From Pelomonas sp. Root1444 (lineage in GTDB: Bacteria; Pseudomonadota; Gammaproteobacteria; Burkholderiales; Burkholderiaceae_C), in the NCBI RefSeq assembly GCF_001426885.1, contig NZ_LMFP01000029.1, positions 73,088 to 137,087 of the forward strand: a stretch of DNA of 64,000 nucleotides. The letters run 5' to 3'. How positions within the stretch are numbered: the stretch's first letter is position 1; every line of letters starts with the position of its first letter. The position numbers were made by a program, and so were the translations under genes. Below are positions 8,803-16,074 of the stretch, in pieces. The notes beneath the pieces were generated by a model. That model was not told the DNA's origin. It searched no databases and worked only from the letters and a program-made list of their open reading frames with translations.

Positions 8803-9930
8803 CTACCGCCGCACGAACCGCACATGGGTCGGCCGATCCATCGCCACTTCACTCCCCACGGGTGACAGCGTGCCGCGCTCCGCATCGATGCGAAACGAGG
8901 TGACGTTGCCGCCGTTCTGATTCGCCGCCACCAGAAACCGCCCCCCGGGCACGATCCCGAAGCTGCGCGGCGTGCGACCGCCGGTGCCCGTCGTCTCGAT
9001 GAACCGCAGCGAGCCGTCCTGCGGGTCGATGGCGAACACCGCGATGCTGTCGTGCCCGCGGTTGGACACGTAGAGGAACCGGCCGTTGGGGTGGACCAGC
9101 GTTTCGGCGGTGCTGTTGCCTTCCGCCTGCGCACCGCGCGGCAGCGTGGACAGCACCTGGAAGCCCTCCAGCGCGCCGGTCGCCGCATCCAGGAGGTAGG
9201 CGGCCACGCGGGAGGTCAGCTCCAGGTTCACGTAGACGTGGCGGCCGTTCGGGTGGAAGGCCAGGTGGCGCGGGCCGCCGCCGGGCTCGGTGGTGGCGAA
9301 GGCGGGCGCGTTTGGCGAGAGCCGCCCGCTGGCCGCATCCAGCCGGTAGATCAGCACCTTGTCCAGCCCCAGGTCGGGCACGTAGGCGCGGGTCTGGGTC
9401 GGGTCGGCGTAGATGCCGTGGGGGTGCGGTTCCTTCTGGCGCTGCAGGTTGACGCTGGAACCTTCATGCTGGACGGTCGAGGCCGCCGGCTGCAGGCGGC
9501 CGTCGCTGCCGATGGGGTAGGACACGACGTTGCCTCCGCCGTAGTTGGCCAGCAGCAGCACGCGCCCGCTGGCGTCGATGGACACATGGCAGGGGCCGTT
9601 GCCCCCGGAGGGCTGGGTGTTGAGCAGCTTCAGGCTGGCGTCCGGCTGCACGGCGAAGGCGGCCACTTCTTCCTGCCAGGCACCGTCGGCGTCGCGGCTG
9701 GCGGCGGTCGCGTAGACCAGCGGCTTGCTCGGGTGCATGGCCAGGAAGCCCGGGTTGCCGATGGCAGCGGCCAGCCGCGGCGGCGACAGCGCGCCGGTCG
9801 TCTCGTCGAGGGTGGAGACGTAGATGCCCTTGCTCTCGCCGCTGGTTTGGGTGCCGACATAGACCAGCGTCTCGGCGGGGGTGGCGATGGGCATCAGGGC
9901 GGCGCTGAGCGCCAGGGCGAGTTTCTTCAT
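8803..9930 (-). CDS. Secreted lactonase, 6-phosphogluconolactonase-like beta-propeller family
   Basis: 375 residues with a Sec signal peptide (1-18, ending in TPAET) and seven-bladed beta-propeller repeats of the PF10282 lactonase family: GPCHVSIDASGRVLLLANY, EPHPHGIYADPTQTRAYVPD, GPRHLAFHPNGRHVYV and ETLVHPNGRFLYVSNRGHD. The export signal makes a periplasmic role likely, hydrolysing a sugar lactone to the free acid. It converges on the TRAP/sugar-acid operon, so it may supply the acid that the TRAP system imports (inference). Alternative: a general periplasmic lactonase unrelated to the operon. Confidence 0.85.
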   Translation of the reverse strand: MKKLALALSAALMPIATPAETLVYVGTQTSGESKGIYVSTLDETTGALSPPRLAAAIGNPGFLAMHPSKPLVYATAASRDADGAWQEEVAAFAVQPDASLKLLNTQPSGGNGPCHVSIDASGRVLLLANYGGGNVVSYPIGSDGRLQPAASTVQHEGSSVNLQRQKEPHPHGIYADPTQTRAYVPDLGLDKVLIYRLDAASGRLSPNAPAFATTEPGGGPRHLAFHPNGRHVYVNLELTSRVAAYLLDAATGALEGFQVLSTLPRGAQAEGNSTAETLVHPNGRFLYVSNRGHDSIAVFAIDPQDGSLRFIETTGTGGRTPRSFGIVPGGRFLVAANQNGGNVTSFRIDAERGTLSPVGSEVAMDRPTHVRFVRR

Positions 9931-10085
9931 GCAGGTCGTCGGGTCGAAGGGCAGGGGCCCCGGGGCGCTGGCGGATGGCTGCCGCCGCCGGGCCCCGCAT
10001 TGGACCCGATGGGCGGGCCAGCCCCAGGCTTGCTAGGCCGGGTTTCGCGATACCCTGGCAGCGTGCCAGCGGCAAAGGATGGCTT

Positions 10086-13000
10086 GTGAGTCAACTGGGT
10101 GGCCACCGTCGAAGAAGGAGACGCCTCGCGCCAGGCCTGCTGCTGGTTTCGGCGCTGTGCATGCCGGCACTCCCGGCGCTGGCGCTCGATGCGCCCCCGC
10201 AGATCTCGCAATACGCGCACACCTCATGGACCGCGCGGGACGGGACGTCGCTGGGCCTGGTGTTCTCGATGGCGCAGACCCAGGACGGCTATCTGTGGCT
10301 TGGCGGGTCATTTGGCATGTTCCGCTTCGACGGGCTGCGGTTCACGCCCTGGCAGCCGCCGGCCGGGCAATCGCTGCCGGACAACCCCTATGCCCTGCTG
10401 GTGTCCCGCGACGGGACGCTCTGGATCGGCACCTTCGACGGCCTGGCGAGCTGGAACGGCAAGACGCTGACCCGCCACCCGCAGGTCGGCGGCGGCTTCG
10501 TGACGTCGTTGTTCGAGGACCGTGAAGGCACGGTCTGGGCCGGCCTGCTCGGCAGCGAGGGGCGGCTGTGCGCCATTCGCGCGGGGCAGGAGACCCAGTG
10601 CGTCAAGCCGGACGGCGGGTTCGGCCAGTTCGTCTGGAGCCTGACCGAGGACAGCGCCGGGGCGCTGTGGGTGGGGGCGGAGTCCGGCCTCTGGCGCTGG
10701 AAGCCCGGGCCACCTCAGCGGGTCGAGACACCCGGCATGCGCGTGGGCGACTTGAGCGCGGCCGCCGGGGGCCAGCTGCTGGTCGCCATCCGTGGTGCCG
10801 GGATCAGGCGCGTCGTGGGCGACAAGCTCGTGCCCTTGCCGATGCGAAGCGCTACCCGGCCCGGCGAGTGGCTTTCCGACCAAGAGATCAAGGCCAACAA
10901 GCTGCTGCTGGACCGCGACGGCGGCCTGTGGGTGGGCTCCGAGGCTCATGGCCTCGTCCATCTGCAAGACGGCAAGGCCGACATGTTCAACCGCGCGGAC
11001 GGCCTGTCGGGCAACATCGCCTGCAGCCTGTTCGAAGACCGCGAGGGCAACATCTGGTTCGGCAGCGAAAAGGGCGTGGACCGCTTCCGCAAGTTGCCGG
11101 TGACGACGATCTCGACGCTGCAGGGCCTGCCCAGCGGGGCGACGAAGTCCGTGCTGGCCACGTCGGACGGCAGCGTCTGGGTGGGCACCGCCGAAGGGCT
11201 GGCGCGGTGGCGCAAGGACGCGAGGCCCACCGTCTACAAGGAGCGCGACGGGCTGCCCGCTGCGGCGGTGCAGTCCATGTACGAAGACAGCGACAAGCGC
11301 CTCTGGGTGAGCACGGGCCGGGGCCTGGCCTACTTCGCCGCCGACCGCTTCGTCGCCGTCAACGGCGTGCCCGGCCGGGAGTTCTACTCCATCACCGGGG
11401 ACGAGGCGGGCAACCTCTGGCTGTCGGCCAATGACGGTCTGGTGCGGCTGCGCAAGGGCCAGGTCGTCGAGAACATTCCGTGGGCCACGCTGGGCCGCCG
11501 GCAGCAGGCCAAGATCATCCTGGCCGACGGCACGGGCGGCTTGTGGCTGGCCTTCTGGCAGGACGGCGGCGTCCTGTATTTCAAGGATGGCAAGGTCCAG
11601 GCGGCCTACCTGCCGGCGCAAGGGCTGGGTGCCGGCCATGTCGCCGGGCTGCGGCTGGATGCCGACGGCGCCGTGTGGGCGGCCACGGAGAAGGGCGGCC
11701 TGAGCCGGATCAAGGACGGCCGCGTGGACACGTTGACCGTCGGCAACGGCCTGCCGTGCAACACGGTGCACTGGTCGGCGCTGGACGACAACGGCTCGCT
11801 TTGGATGTATGCGGCCTGCGGGCTGGTGCGTGTGATGCGCGACGACCTCGCGGCCTGGATCGCCGACCCGGGCGGCCACCGCATCGCCCCGAAGGTCATG
11901 GGCGCGGCGGACGGCGTGCCCCTGATGGCCTTCTCACCGGCCTACTTCAACCCGCCCGTGGCCAAAGGCCCGGAGGGCAAGCTGTGGATGGTGTCGGGCG
12001 TCGACCTCCAGGTCGTCGCCCCCGACCATCTGCCCATCAACCCGCTGCCGCCGCCGGTCCACATCGAGACGCTGGTCGCCGACCACAAGGCCTACACCGT
12101 CGCCGACGGCCTGACCCTGCCACCGCGCGCCCGCGACCTCAGCATCGAGTTCACTGCGCTCAGCCTGGTCGACCCCAAGAGCACGCGCTTCCGCTACCGC
12201 CTCGAAGGCCACGACACCGACTGGCAGGAGGTCGTCGACCGGCGTCAGGCCACCTACACCAACCTGCCGCCCGGCCACTACCGCTTCCACGTCAAGGCCG
12301 CCAACAACAGCGGCGTGTGGAACGAAGAAGGCGCGCAGCTCGCTTTCGCCATCGAGCCCGCCTTCTACCAAACCCCCTGGTTCCGCGTCGCCGCCGCAGT
12401 CGTGCTGCTGGGCCTGGCCTGGAGCGGCTTCCAGCTCTGGCTGCACATGCGCATCCGGCGCCTGCACCGCCAGTTCGAGGCCCGGCTGGAAGCGCGTGTC
12501 GCCGAGCGGACGCGCATCGCCCGCGACCTGCACGACACCCTGCTGCAACACTTCCACGGCCTGCTGCTGCAGTTCCAGGCTGCGTTCAACCTCCTGCCCG
12601 AGCGCCCGCGCGAATCCAAGCAAGTTCTCGCCGGCGCCATCGACCGCGCCGCCGAAGCCATCACCGAAGGCCGCGACACCGTGCACGGCCTGCGCACCTC
12701 CACCCAGGAAACCAACAACCTCGCCGAAGCCCTGCAAGCCCTCGCCGAAGACCTCGCCCACGAGAACGGCCACACCGCCACCGCCCACGTCCAGGTGCAT
12801 GGCGCGCCGCAGGCGCTGCACCCGCTGGTGCGCGACGAAACCTTCCGCATCGCCGGCGAGGCCCTGCGCAACGCCTTCCACCACGCCCAGGCCCGGCGCA
12901 TCGACGTCGAGATCCGCTACGACGCCCGGCAGCTGCTCGTGCGCGTGCGCGACGACGGCAAAGGCATTGCTGCGGACGTGCTGCGCGCCGGCGAGAAGGA

Positions 13001-13214
13001 AGGCCACTTCGGGCTCAGCGGCATGCGTGAACGCGCCGCGCTCGTCGGCGGCCAACTCGCGCTGCGCAGCGGCGGCACCGACCCCGGCGCCGGCGCCGGC
13101 GCCGGTGCCGAAGTGGAGTTCAGCGTGCCCGGGTCACGCGCGTACAGTCGGCCTGCACCGACGCGGGCCTGGTTCCTCCCTAAAAGGCTCGCCCCCAGCG
13201 AGATCGGCGAATGA
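10086..13214 (+). CDS. Two-component-regulator-propeller sensor histidine kinase
   Basis: 1042 residues from GTG 10086, chosen because it starts right before a signal sequence (LAPGLLLVSALCMPALPALA) and has AAAGGA 5-10 bases upstream. Order: signal peptide; 14-bladed type Reg_prop periplasmic propeller (about 60-640, repeats such as GTLWIGTFDGLASW, GGLWVGSEAHGLVHL); Y_Y_Y domain (about 655-760); one membrane helix (about 765-785); HisKA_3 with phospho-acceptor motif IARDLHDTLLQ (about 806-816); HATPase with DDGKGI and GLSGMRERA. HisKA_3 kinases pair with NarL-type regulators, and the next gene, overlapping by four bases, begins with exactly such a module. A Gly-Ala run and a 30-residue tail follow the ATPase domain. 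Confidence 0.92.
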   Translation: MSQLGGHRRRRRRLAPGLLLVSALCMPALPALALDAPPQISQYAHTSWTARDGTSLGLVFSMAQTQDGYLWLGGSFGMFRFDGLRFTPWQPPAGQSLPDNPYALLVSRDGTLWIGTFDGLASWNGKTLTRHPQVGGGFVTSLFEDREGTVWAGLLGSEGRLCAIRAGQETQCVKPDGGFGQFVWSLTEDSAGALWVGAESGLWRWKPGPPQRVETPGMRVGDLSAAAGGQLLVAIRGAGIRRVVGDKLVPLPMRSATRPGEWLSDQEIKANKLLLDRDGGLWVGSEAHGLVHLQDGKADMFNRADGLSGNIACSLFEDREGNIWFGSEKGVDRFRKLPVTTISTLQGLPSGATKSVLATSDGSVWVGTAEGLARWRKDARPTVYKERDGLPAAAVQSMYEDSDKRLWVSTGRGLAYFAADRFVAVNGVPGREFYSITGDEAGNLWLSANDGLVRLRKGQVVENIPWATLGRRQQAKIILADGTGGLWLAFWQDGGVLYFKDGKVQAAYLPAQGLGAGHVAGLRLDADGAVWAATEKGGLSRIKDGRVDTLTVGNGLPCNTVHWSALDDNGSLWMYAACGLVRVMRDDLAAWIADPGGHRIAPKVMGAADGVPLMAFSPAYFNPPVAKGPEGKLWMVSGVDLQVVAPDHLPINPLPPPVHIETLVADHKAYTVADGLTLPPRARDLSIEFTALSLVDPKSTRFRYRLEGHDTDWQEVVDRRQATYTNLPPGHYRFHVKAANNSGVWNEEGAQLAFAIEPAFYQTPWFRVAAAVVLLGLAWSGFQLWLHMRIRRLHRQFEARLEARVAERTRIARDLHDTLLQHFHGLLLQFQAAFNLLPERPRESKQVLAGAIDRAAEAITEGRDTVHGLRTSTQETNNLAEALQALAEDLAHENGHTATAHVQVHGAPQALHPLVRDETFRIAGEALRNAFHHAQARRIDVEIRYDARQLLVRVRDDGKGIAADVLRAGEKEGHFGLSGMRERAALVGGQLALRSGGTDPGAGAGAGAEVEFSVPGSRAYSRPAPTRAWFLPKRLAPSEIGE

Positions 13215-15007
13215 CCGCAGCACTCACCCGCATCCAGGTCCTGTGCGTCGACGACCACCCCATCGTGCGCCAGGGCATCGCAACCCTGTTGTCCGTCGAG
13301 CCCGACATGGCCCTCGTGGCCGAAGCCGCCAACGGCCGCGAAGCCATCCAGCAATACCGCGCGCACCGCCCGGACGTCACGCTGATGGACCTGCAGATGC
13401 CCGGCATGAGCGGGCTCGACGCCATCGGCGCCATCCGCGCCGAATTCCCCGACGCGCGCATCATCGTGCTCACCACCTACGCCGGCGACGCCCAGGCACA
13501 GCGCGCGCTGCAGGCCGGCGCGCGCGGCTACCTGCTCAAGAACGCCCTGCACAAGGAACTGCTCGACGCCATCCGCAGCGTGCACGCCGGCCGCAAGGCG
13601 CTGCCCTCCGAAGGCTCCTTCGAGCTCGCCGGCCAGGTCGCCGACGAAGCCCTCACGCCCGCGGAAATCAGCGTGCTGCGCTTCATCGCCCAGGGCAACG
13701 CCTACCCCGAGATCGCCCGCGCGCTCTCGCTCAGCCAGGACGCCGTCGAAGGCCAGGTGCGCGCCATCCTGGCCAAACTCGACGCCCAGGACCGCACCCA
13801 CGCCGCGATGGCCGAACTCAAGCGCGGCATGGTGCAGACCGAGCGTGCCGCGCGGCACGCCGCCGAAGCCGCCAACCGCGCCAAAAGCCAGTTCCTCGCC
13901 GGCATGAGCCACGAACTGCGCACCCCGCTCAACGCCGTCCTCGGCTACGCGCAGCTGCTGACCATGGAAGGCGGCCTGACCGAGCGGCAGGCGCGCGGGC
14001 TGGACACCATCCACGAAAGCGGCCAGCACCTGCTCGCGCTGATCAACGACATCCTCGACCTGGCGCGCATCGAGGCCGGCCGCACCGAGCTGAACGTGGC
14101 GCCGGTGAACCTCGGCGACCTGCTGCAGACGGTGGTCAACCTCATGCGCGTGAAGACCGACGAGAAGCAACTGGCCTTCGCGTTCGACGCCGCCGCCGGC
14201 CTGCCGGAGGCCGTGCTGGCCGACGAGCGGCGCCTGCGCCAAGTGCTGCTCAACCTACTGGGCAACGCCATCAAGTTCACCGACGCCGGCACCGTCACGC
14301 TGCGCGCGGCCGCCGAGCCCCAGGGCCAGGCACAGGTGCTGCTGCGCCTGGACGTCGAGGACACCGGCGTGGGCATGCGCCCCGACGACCTGGACCGCAT
14401 CTTCGAACCCTTCGAACAGGTGGGCGACGCGCAGCGCCGCAGCGGCGGCACCGGGCTGGGCCTGGCCATCACCCGCGCGCTGGTGAACGACATGGGCGGG
14501 CAGGTGCAGGTCAGCAGCGAACCCGGCCGCGGCACCTGCTTCCGCGTGGAGCTGCCGCTGCCGCTGGCGCCGCCGGCGCAGGCCCAACCTGCGAAGCCAA
14601 CTGAAGTGACAGCCGAGGTGCCCCGCTACCCGGGGCCGCCACGGCGCGTGCTGGTGGTCGACGACGTGGCGGCCAACCGCACGCTGATGTGCGACTTCCT
14701 GACCAACGCCGGCTTCGAAGTGGCGCAGGCCAGCGACGGCAGCGAACTGCTGGCGGCGGCGCGGCGCTTCCGGCCGGACCTGATCGTGATGGACAGCGTG
14801 ATGCCGTCGGTGGACGGCGTGGAAGCGACGCGGCGGCTGCGCCAGGACGCCGAGCTGGGCGGGGTGCCGGTGATCGCCGTATCGGCCTCGGCCACCGCCG
14901 AGCACCGCGCGGCGTGCCTGCAGGCCGGGGTCAACGTGTTCCTGACCAAGCCCGTGTCGCTAGAGGCGCTGCGCGGGCATATCGGTGAACAGCTCGGGTT
15001 GGACTGA
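13211..15007 (+). CDS. NarL-type response regulator fused to hybrid histidine kinase (REC-HTH-HisKA-HATPase-REC)
   Basis: 598 residues, no membrane segment. Order: receiver (8-122, acceptor Asp near 58 in VTLMDLQMPGMSG); LuxR/NarL-type helix-turn-helix (about 146-205, LTPAEISVLRFIAQGN then EIARALSLSQDAVEGQVRA); short helical linker; HisKA (about 224-290, [19 protein letters not shown], His near 233); HATPase (about 330-450, EDTGVGMRPDDLDRIFEPFEQ); second receiver (478-598, LIVMDSVMPSVDG, Asp near 525). A complete DNA-binding response regulator therefore continues into a complete hybrid kinase. ATGA overlap with the propeller kinase suggests that kinase phosphorylates the first receiver. Whether the HTH binds DNA cannot be told from sequence. 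Confidence 0.9.
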   Translation: MTAALTRIQVLCVDDHPIVRQGIATLLSVEPDMALVAEAANGREAIQQYRAHRPDVTLMDLQMPGMSGLDAIGAIRAEFPDARIIVLTTYAGDAQAQRALQAGARGYLLKNALHKELLDAIRSVHAGRKALPSEGSFELAGQVADEALTPAEISVLRFIAQGNAYPEIARALSLSQDAVEGQVRAILAKLDAQDRTHAAMAELKRGMVQTERAARHAAEAANRAKSQFLAGMSHELRTPLNAVLGYAQLLTMEGGLTERQARGLDTIHESGQHLLALINDILDLARIEAGRTELNVAPVNLGDLLQTVVNLMRVKTDEKQLAFAFDAAAGLPEAVLADERRLRQVLLNLLGNAIKFTDAGTVTLRAAAEPQGQAQVLLRLDVEDTGVGMRPDDLDRIFEPFEQVGDAQRRSGGTGLGLAITRALVNDMGGQVQVSSEPGRGTCFRVELPLPLAPPAQAQPAKPTEVTAEVPRYPGPPRRVLVVDDVAANRTLMCDFLTNAGFEVAQASDGSELLAAARRFRPDLIVMDSVMPSVDGVEATRRLRQDAELGGVPVIAVSASATAEHRAACLQAGVNVFLTKPVSLEALRGHIGEQLGLD

Positions 15008-15021
15008 CCTGCCGACAGGCT

Positions 15022-15153
15022 TTACAGCCCGAAGGAGCCGCGGGTATCGCCAGACGCGTGCAACACGCGGACAACATCAATGAAGCAGACGCCGTAGCGG
15101 CCGAAGGTAAAGCTGCGAATGCTGGCCGGCGGCAGGCATTGCGGCACTTCCTA
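15022..15153 (-). pseudogene. Possible remnant of a RelE/ParE-type toxin gene (C-terminal 43 codons)
   Basis: On the minus strand the frame between a TAG (15153-15151) and a TAA (15024-15022) reads about 43 residues, of which IRSFTFGRYGVCFIDVVRVL and then HASGDTRGSF resemble the end of RelE/ParE toxins (FGRYxIFY, a short gap, then VRVLHxxRD). The usual upstream half is absent or behind the in-frame stop and there is no start codon with a ribosome site, so it would be a decayed fragment. No antitoxin gene is seen. Weak call, based on motif memory only. Confidence 0.33.
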
Positions 15154-15256
15154 CCGGGCGACGTCCGTTCCCGGAATTGGCGAGCGCCAGGCGTTCACGA
15201 CTGTCGTGCGCACGCCCGGCAGCTCGCCGGCGCCTGAGACCGTTGGGCCCGGCAGG

Positions 15257-15751
15257 TCAGTTGCGATCGGGGCGCGGAGCGCGCATCGCCACTTGAGACC
15301 CGTTGGCCGTGGTGGTCGCCGTGCCATCGGCCGCGGTGCGGTTGGCCCCCATCAGGCCGCCGGTGCGGTTGTTCGGATTGCGGCCCATGTCCTGGTCGCC
15401 CGGTGTCACGGCGGCCTTGGCGGCGCGGCCGGCGTTCGTCGCTCCGGCGGCGGCACTGGAGTCGTTGCCCATCAAACCACCGGTGCGGTTGTCCGGGTTG
15501 CGGCCCATGTTCTGGTCGCCAGGGGTCACGGCAGCCTTTGCTGCACCGCCGACGCTCGTGGAGCCGGTGGCCGCGTTGGTGTCGTTGCCCATCAAGCCGC
15601 CGGTGCGGTTTTCCGGATTGCGACCCATGTTCTGGTCGCCGGGGGTCACTGCGGCGCTCGCTGCGCGCCCCACCGAAGTGGTCGCGGTCTGCGCGGTTGC
15701 CGTCGTGGCCAGGGCGGCGACGGCCAGTGCCACGAAGAGGTGCTTGTGCAT
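15257..15751 (-). CDS. Secreted protein with three 40-residue repeats, unknown function
   Basis: 164 residues from ATG 15751, selected because GGAGA lies seven bases upstream and the product starts with a clean signal peptide (MHKHLFVALAVAALATTATA). The mature part is three 40-residue repeats, each carrying AVTPGDQ(N/D)MGRNP(E/D/N)NRTGGLMG followed by an Ala/Thr/Ser-rich spacer, then a short Arg-rich end (MRAPRPDRN). The repeat core is rich in Asn, Gly and Arg and has no cysteine. No enzyme motif is visible; it is probably periplasmic or extracellular. I do not recognise the family. Confidence 0.72.
   Translation of the reverse strand: MHKHLFVALAVAALATTATAQTATTSVGRAASAAVTPGDQNMGRNPENRTGGLMGNDTNAATGSTSVGGAAKAAVTPGDQNMGRNPDNRTGGLMGNDSSAAAGATNAGRAAKAAVTPGDQDMGRNPNNRTGGLMGANRTAADGTATTTANGSQVAMRAPRPDRN
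15301..15660. repeat. Three tandem copies of a 120-bp unit
   Basis: The sequence repeats with an exact 120-base period: the segment starting CGGTGCGGTT at 15361, 15481 and 15601 is followed each time by TCCGG/TTCGG, CCCATGT and CTGGTCGCC at the same offsets. The units encode the 40-residue repeats of the overlapping secreted protein. Exact period and in-frame length show that copies arose by duplication and stay under coding constraint. Confidence 0.9.
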
Positions 15752-16070
15752 GGTCGGTCTCCAATAAGAAGTGGAGTACCTGGAGGGCAAGCCGCATGCC
15801 GATGCGGTGTTCAGTTGGTGGCTTAACTCGCCGCACCGACTCTGCCTTCCTACTGCGCTTGGAGGCGGGGGCGGCGCTGCACGCGCATATCACCATGGGT
15901 ACGAATTCGTAGGTTGGTGGGGAGCGGCGAACCTACGTGCGGTGGATATCCAAATGTTGGAGTTCGCAGGCTTACTCCAACCTACCGCGCTTAAGATTTG
16001 AGACTTGGTTCCGGTTCGGGGGTCACCCAGGTTCGGATTTGCGATTCGATGCCGACCGGGGCCAGATCGC
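15752..16070. other. Intergenic stretch without a recognisable gene
   Basis: About 320 bases between the secreted repeat protein and the end of the NACHT gene. It holds the promoter of the repeat-protein gene near its left end and an inverted-repeat element (15908-15985). Short open frames here have no ribosome site or familiar product. G+C drops towards its right end, where the low-G+C island begins. Confidence 0.6.
15908..15985. repeat. Small intergenic inverted repeat (GTAGGTTGG type)
   Basis: CGTAGGTT (15908-15915) pairs perfectly with AACCTACG (15930-15937) across 14 bases, and GTAGGTTGG (15909-15917) pairs with CCAACCTAC (15977-15985). The element is therefore able to fold in two alternative ways. 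It resembles short REP/MITE-like intergenic repeats found in many proteobacteria; I see no other copy in this window. Confidence 0.5.
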
Positions 16071-16074
16071 TTAT
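16066..16074. repeat. Left copy of 9-bp direct repeat bordering the low-G+C module
   Basis: ATCGCTTAT here recurs in the same orientation at 18948-18956, just outside the other end of the two-gene module; the match continues imperfectly into TTCAG versus CAG. It overlaps the stop codon of the NACHT gene. It could be an insertion-site duplication or chance. Confidence 0.35.
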
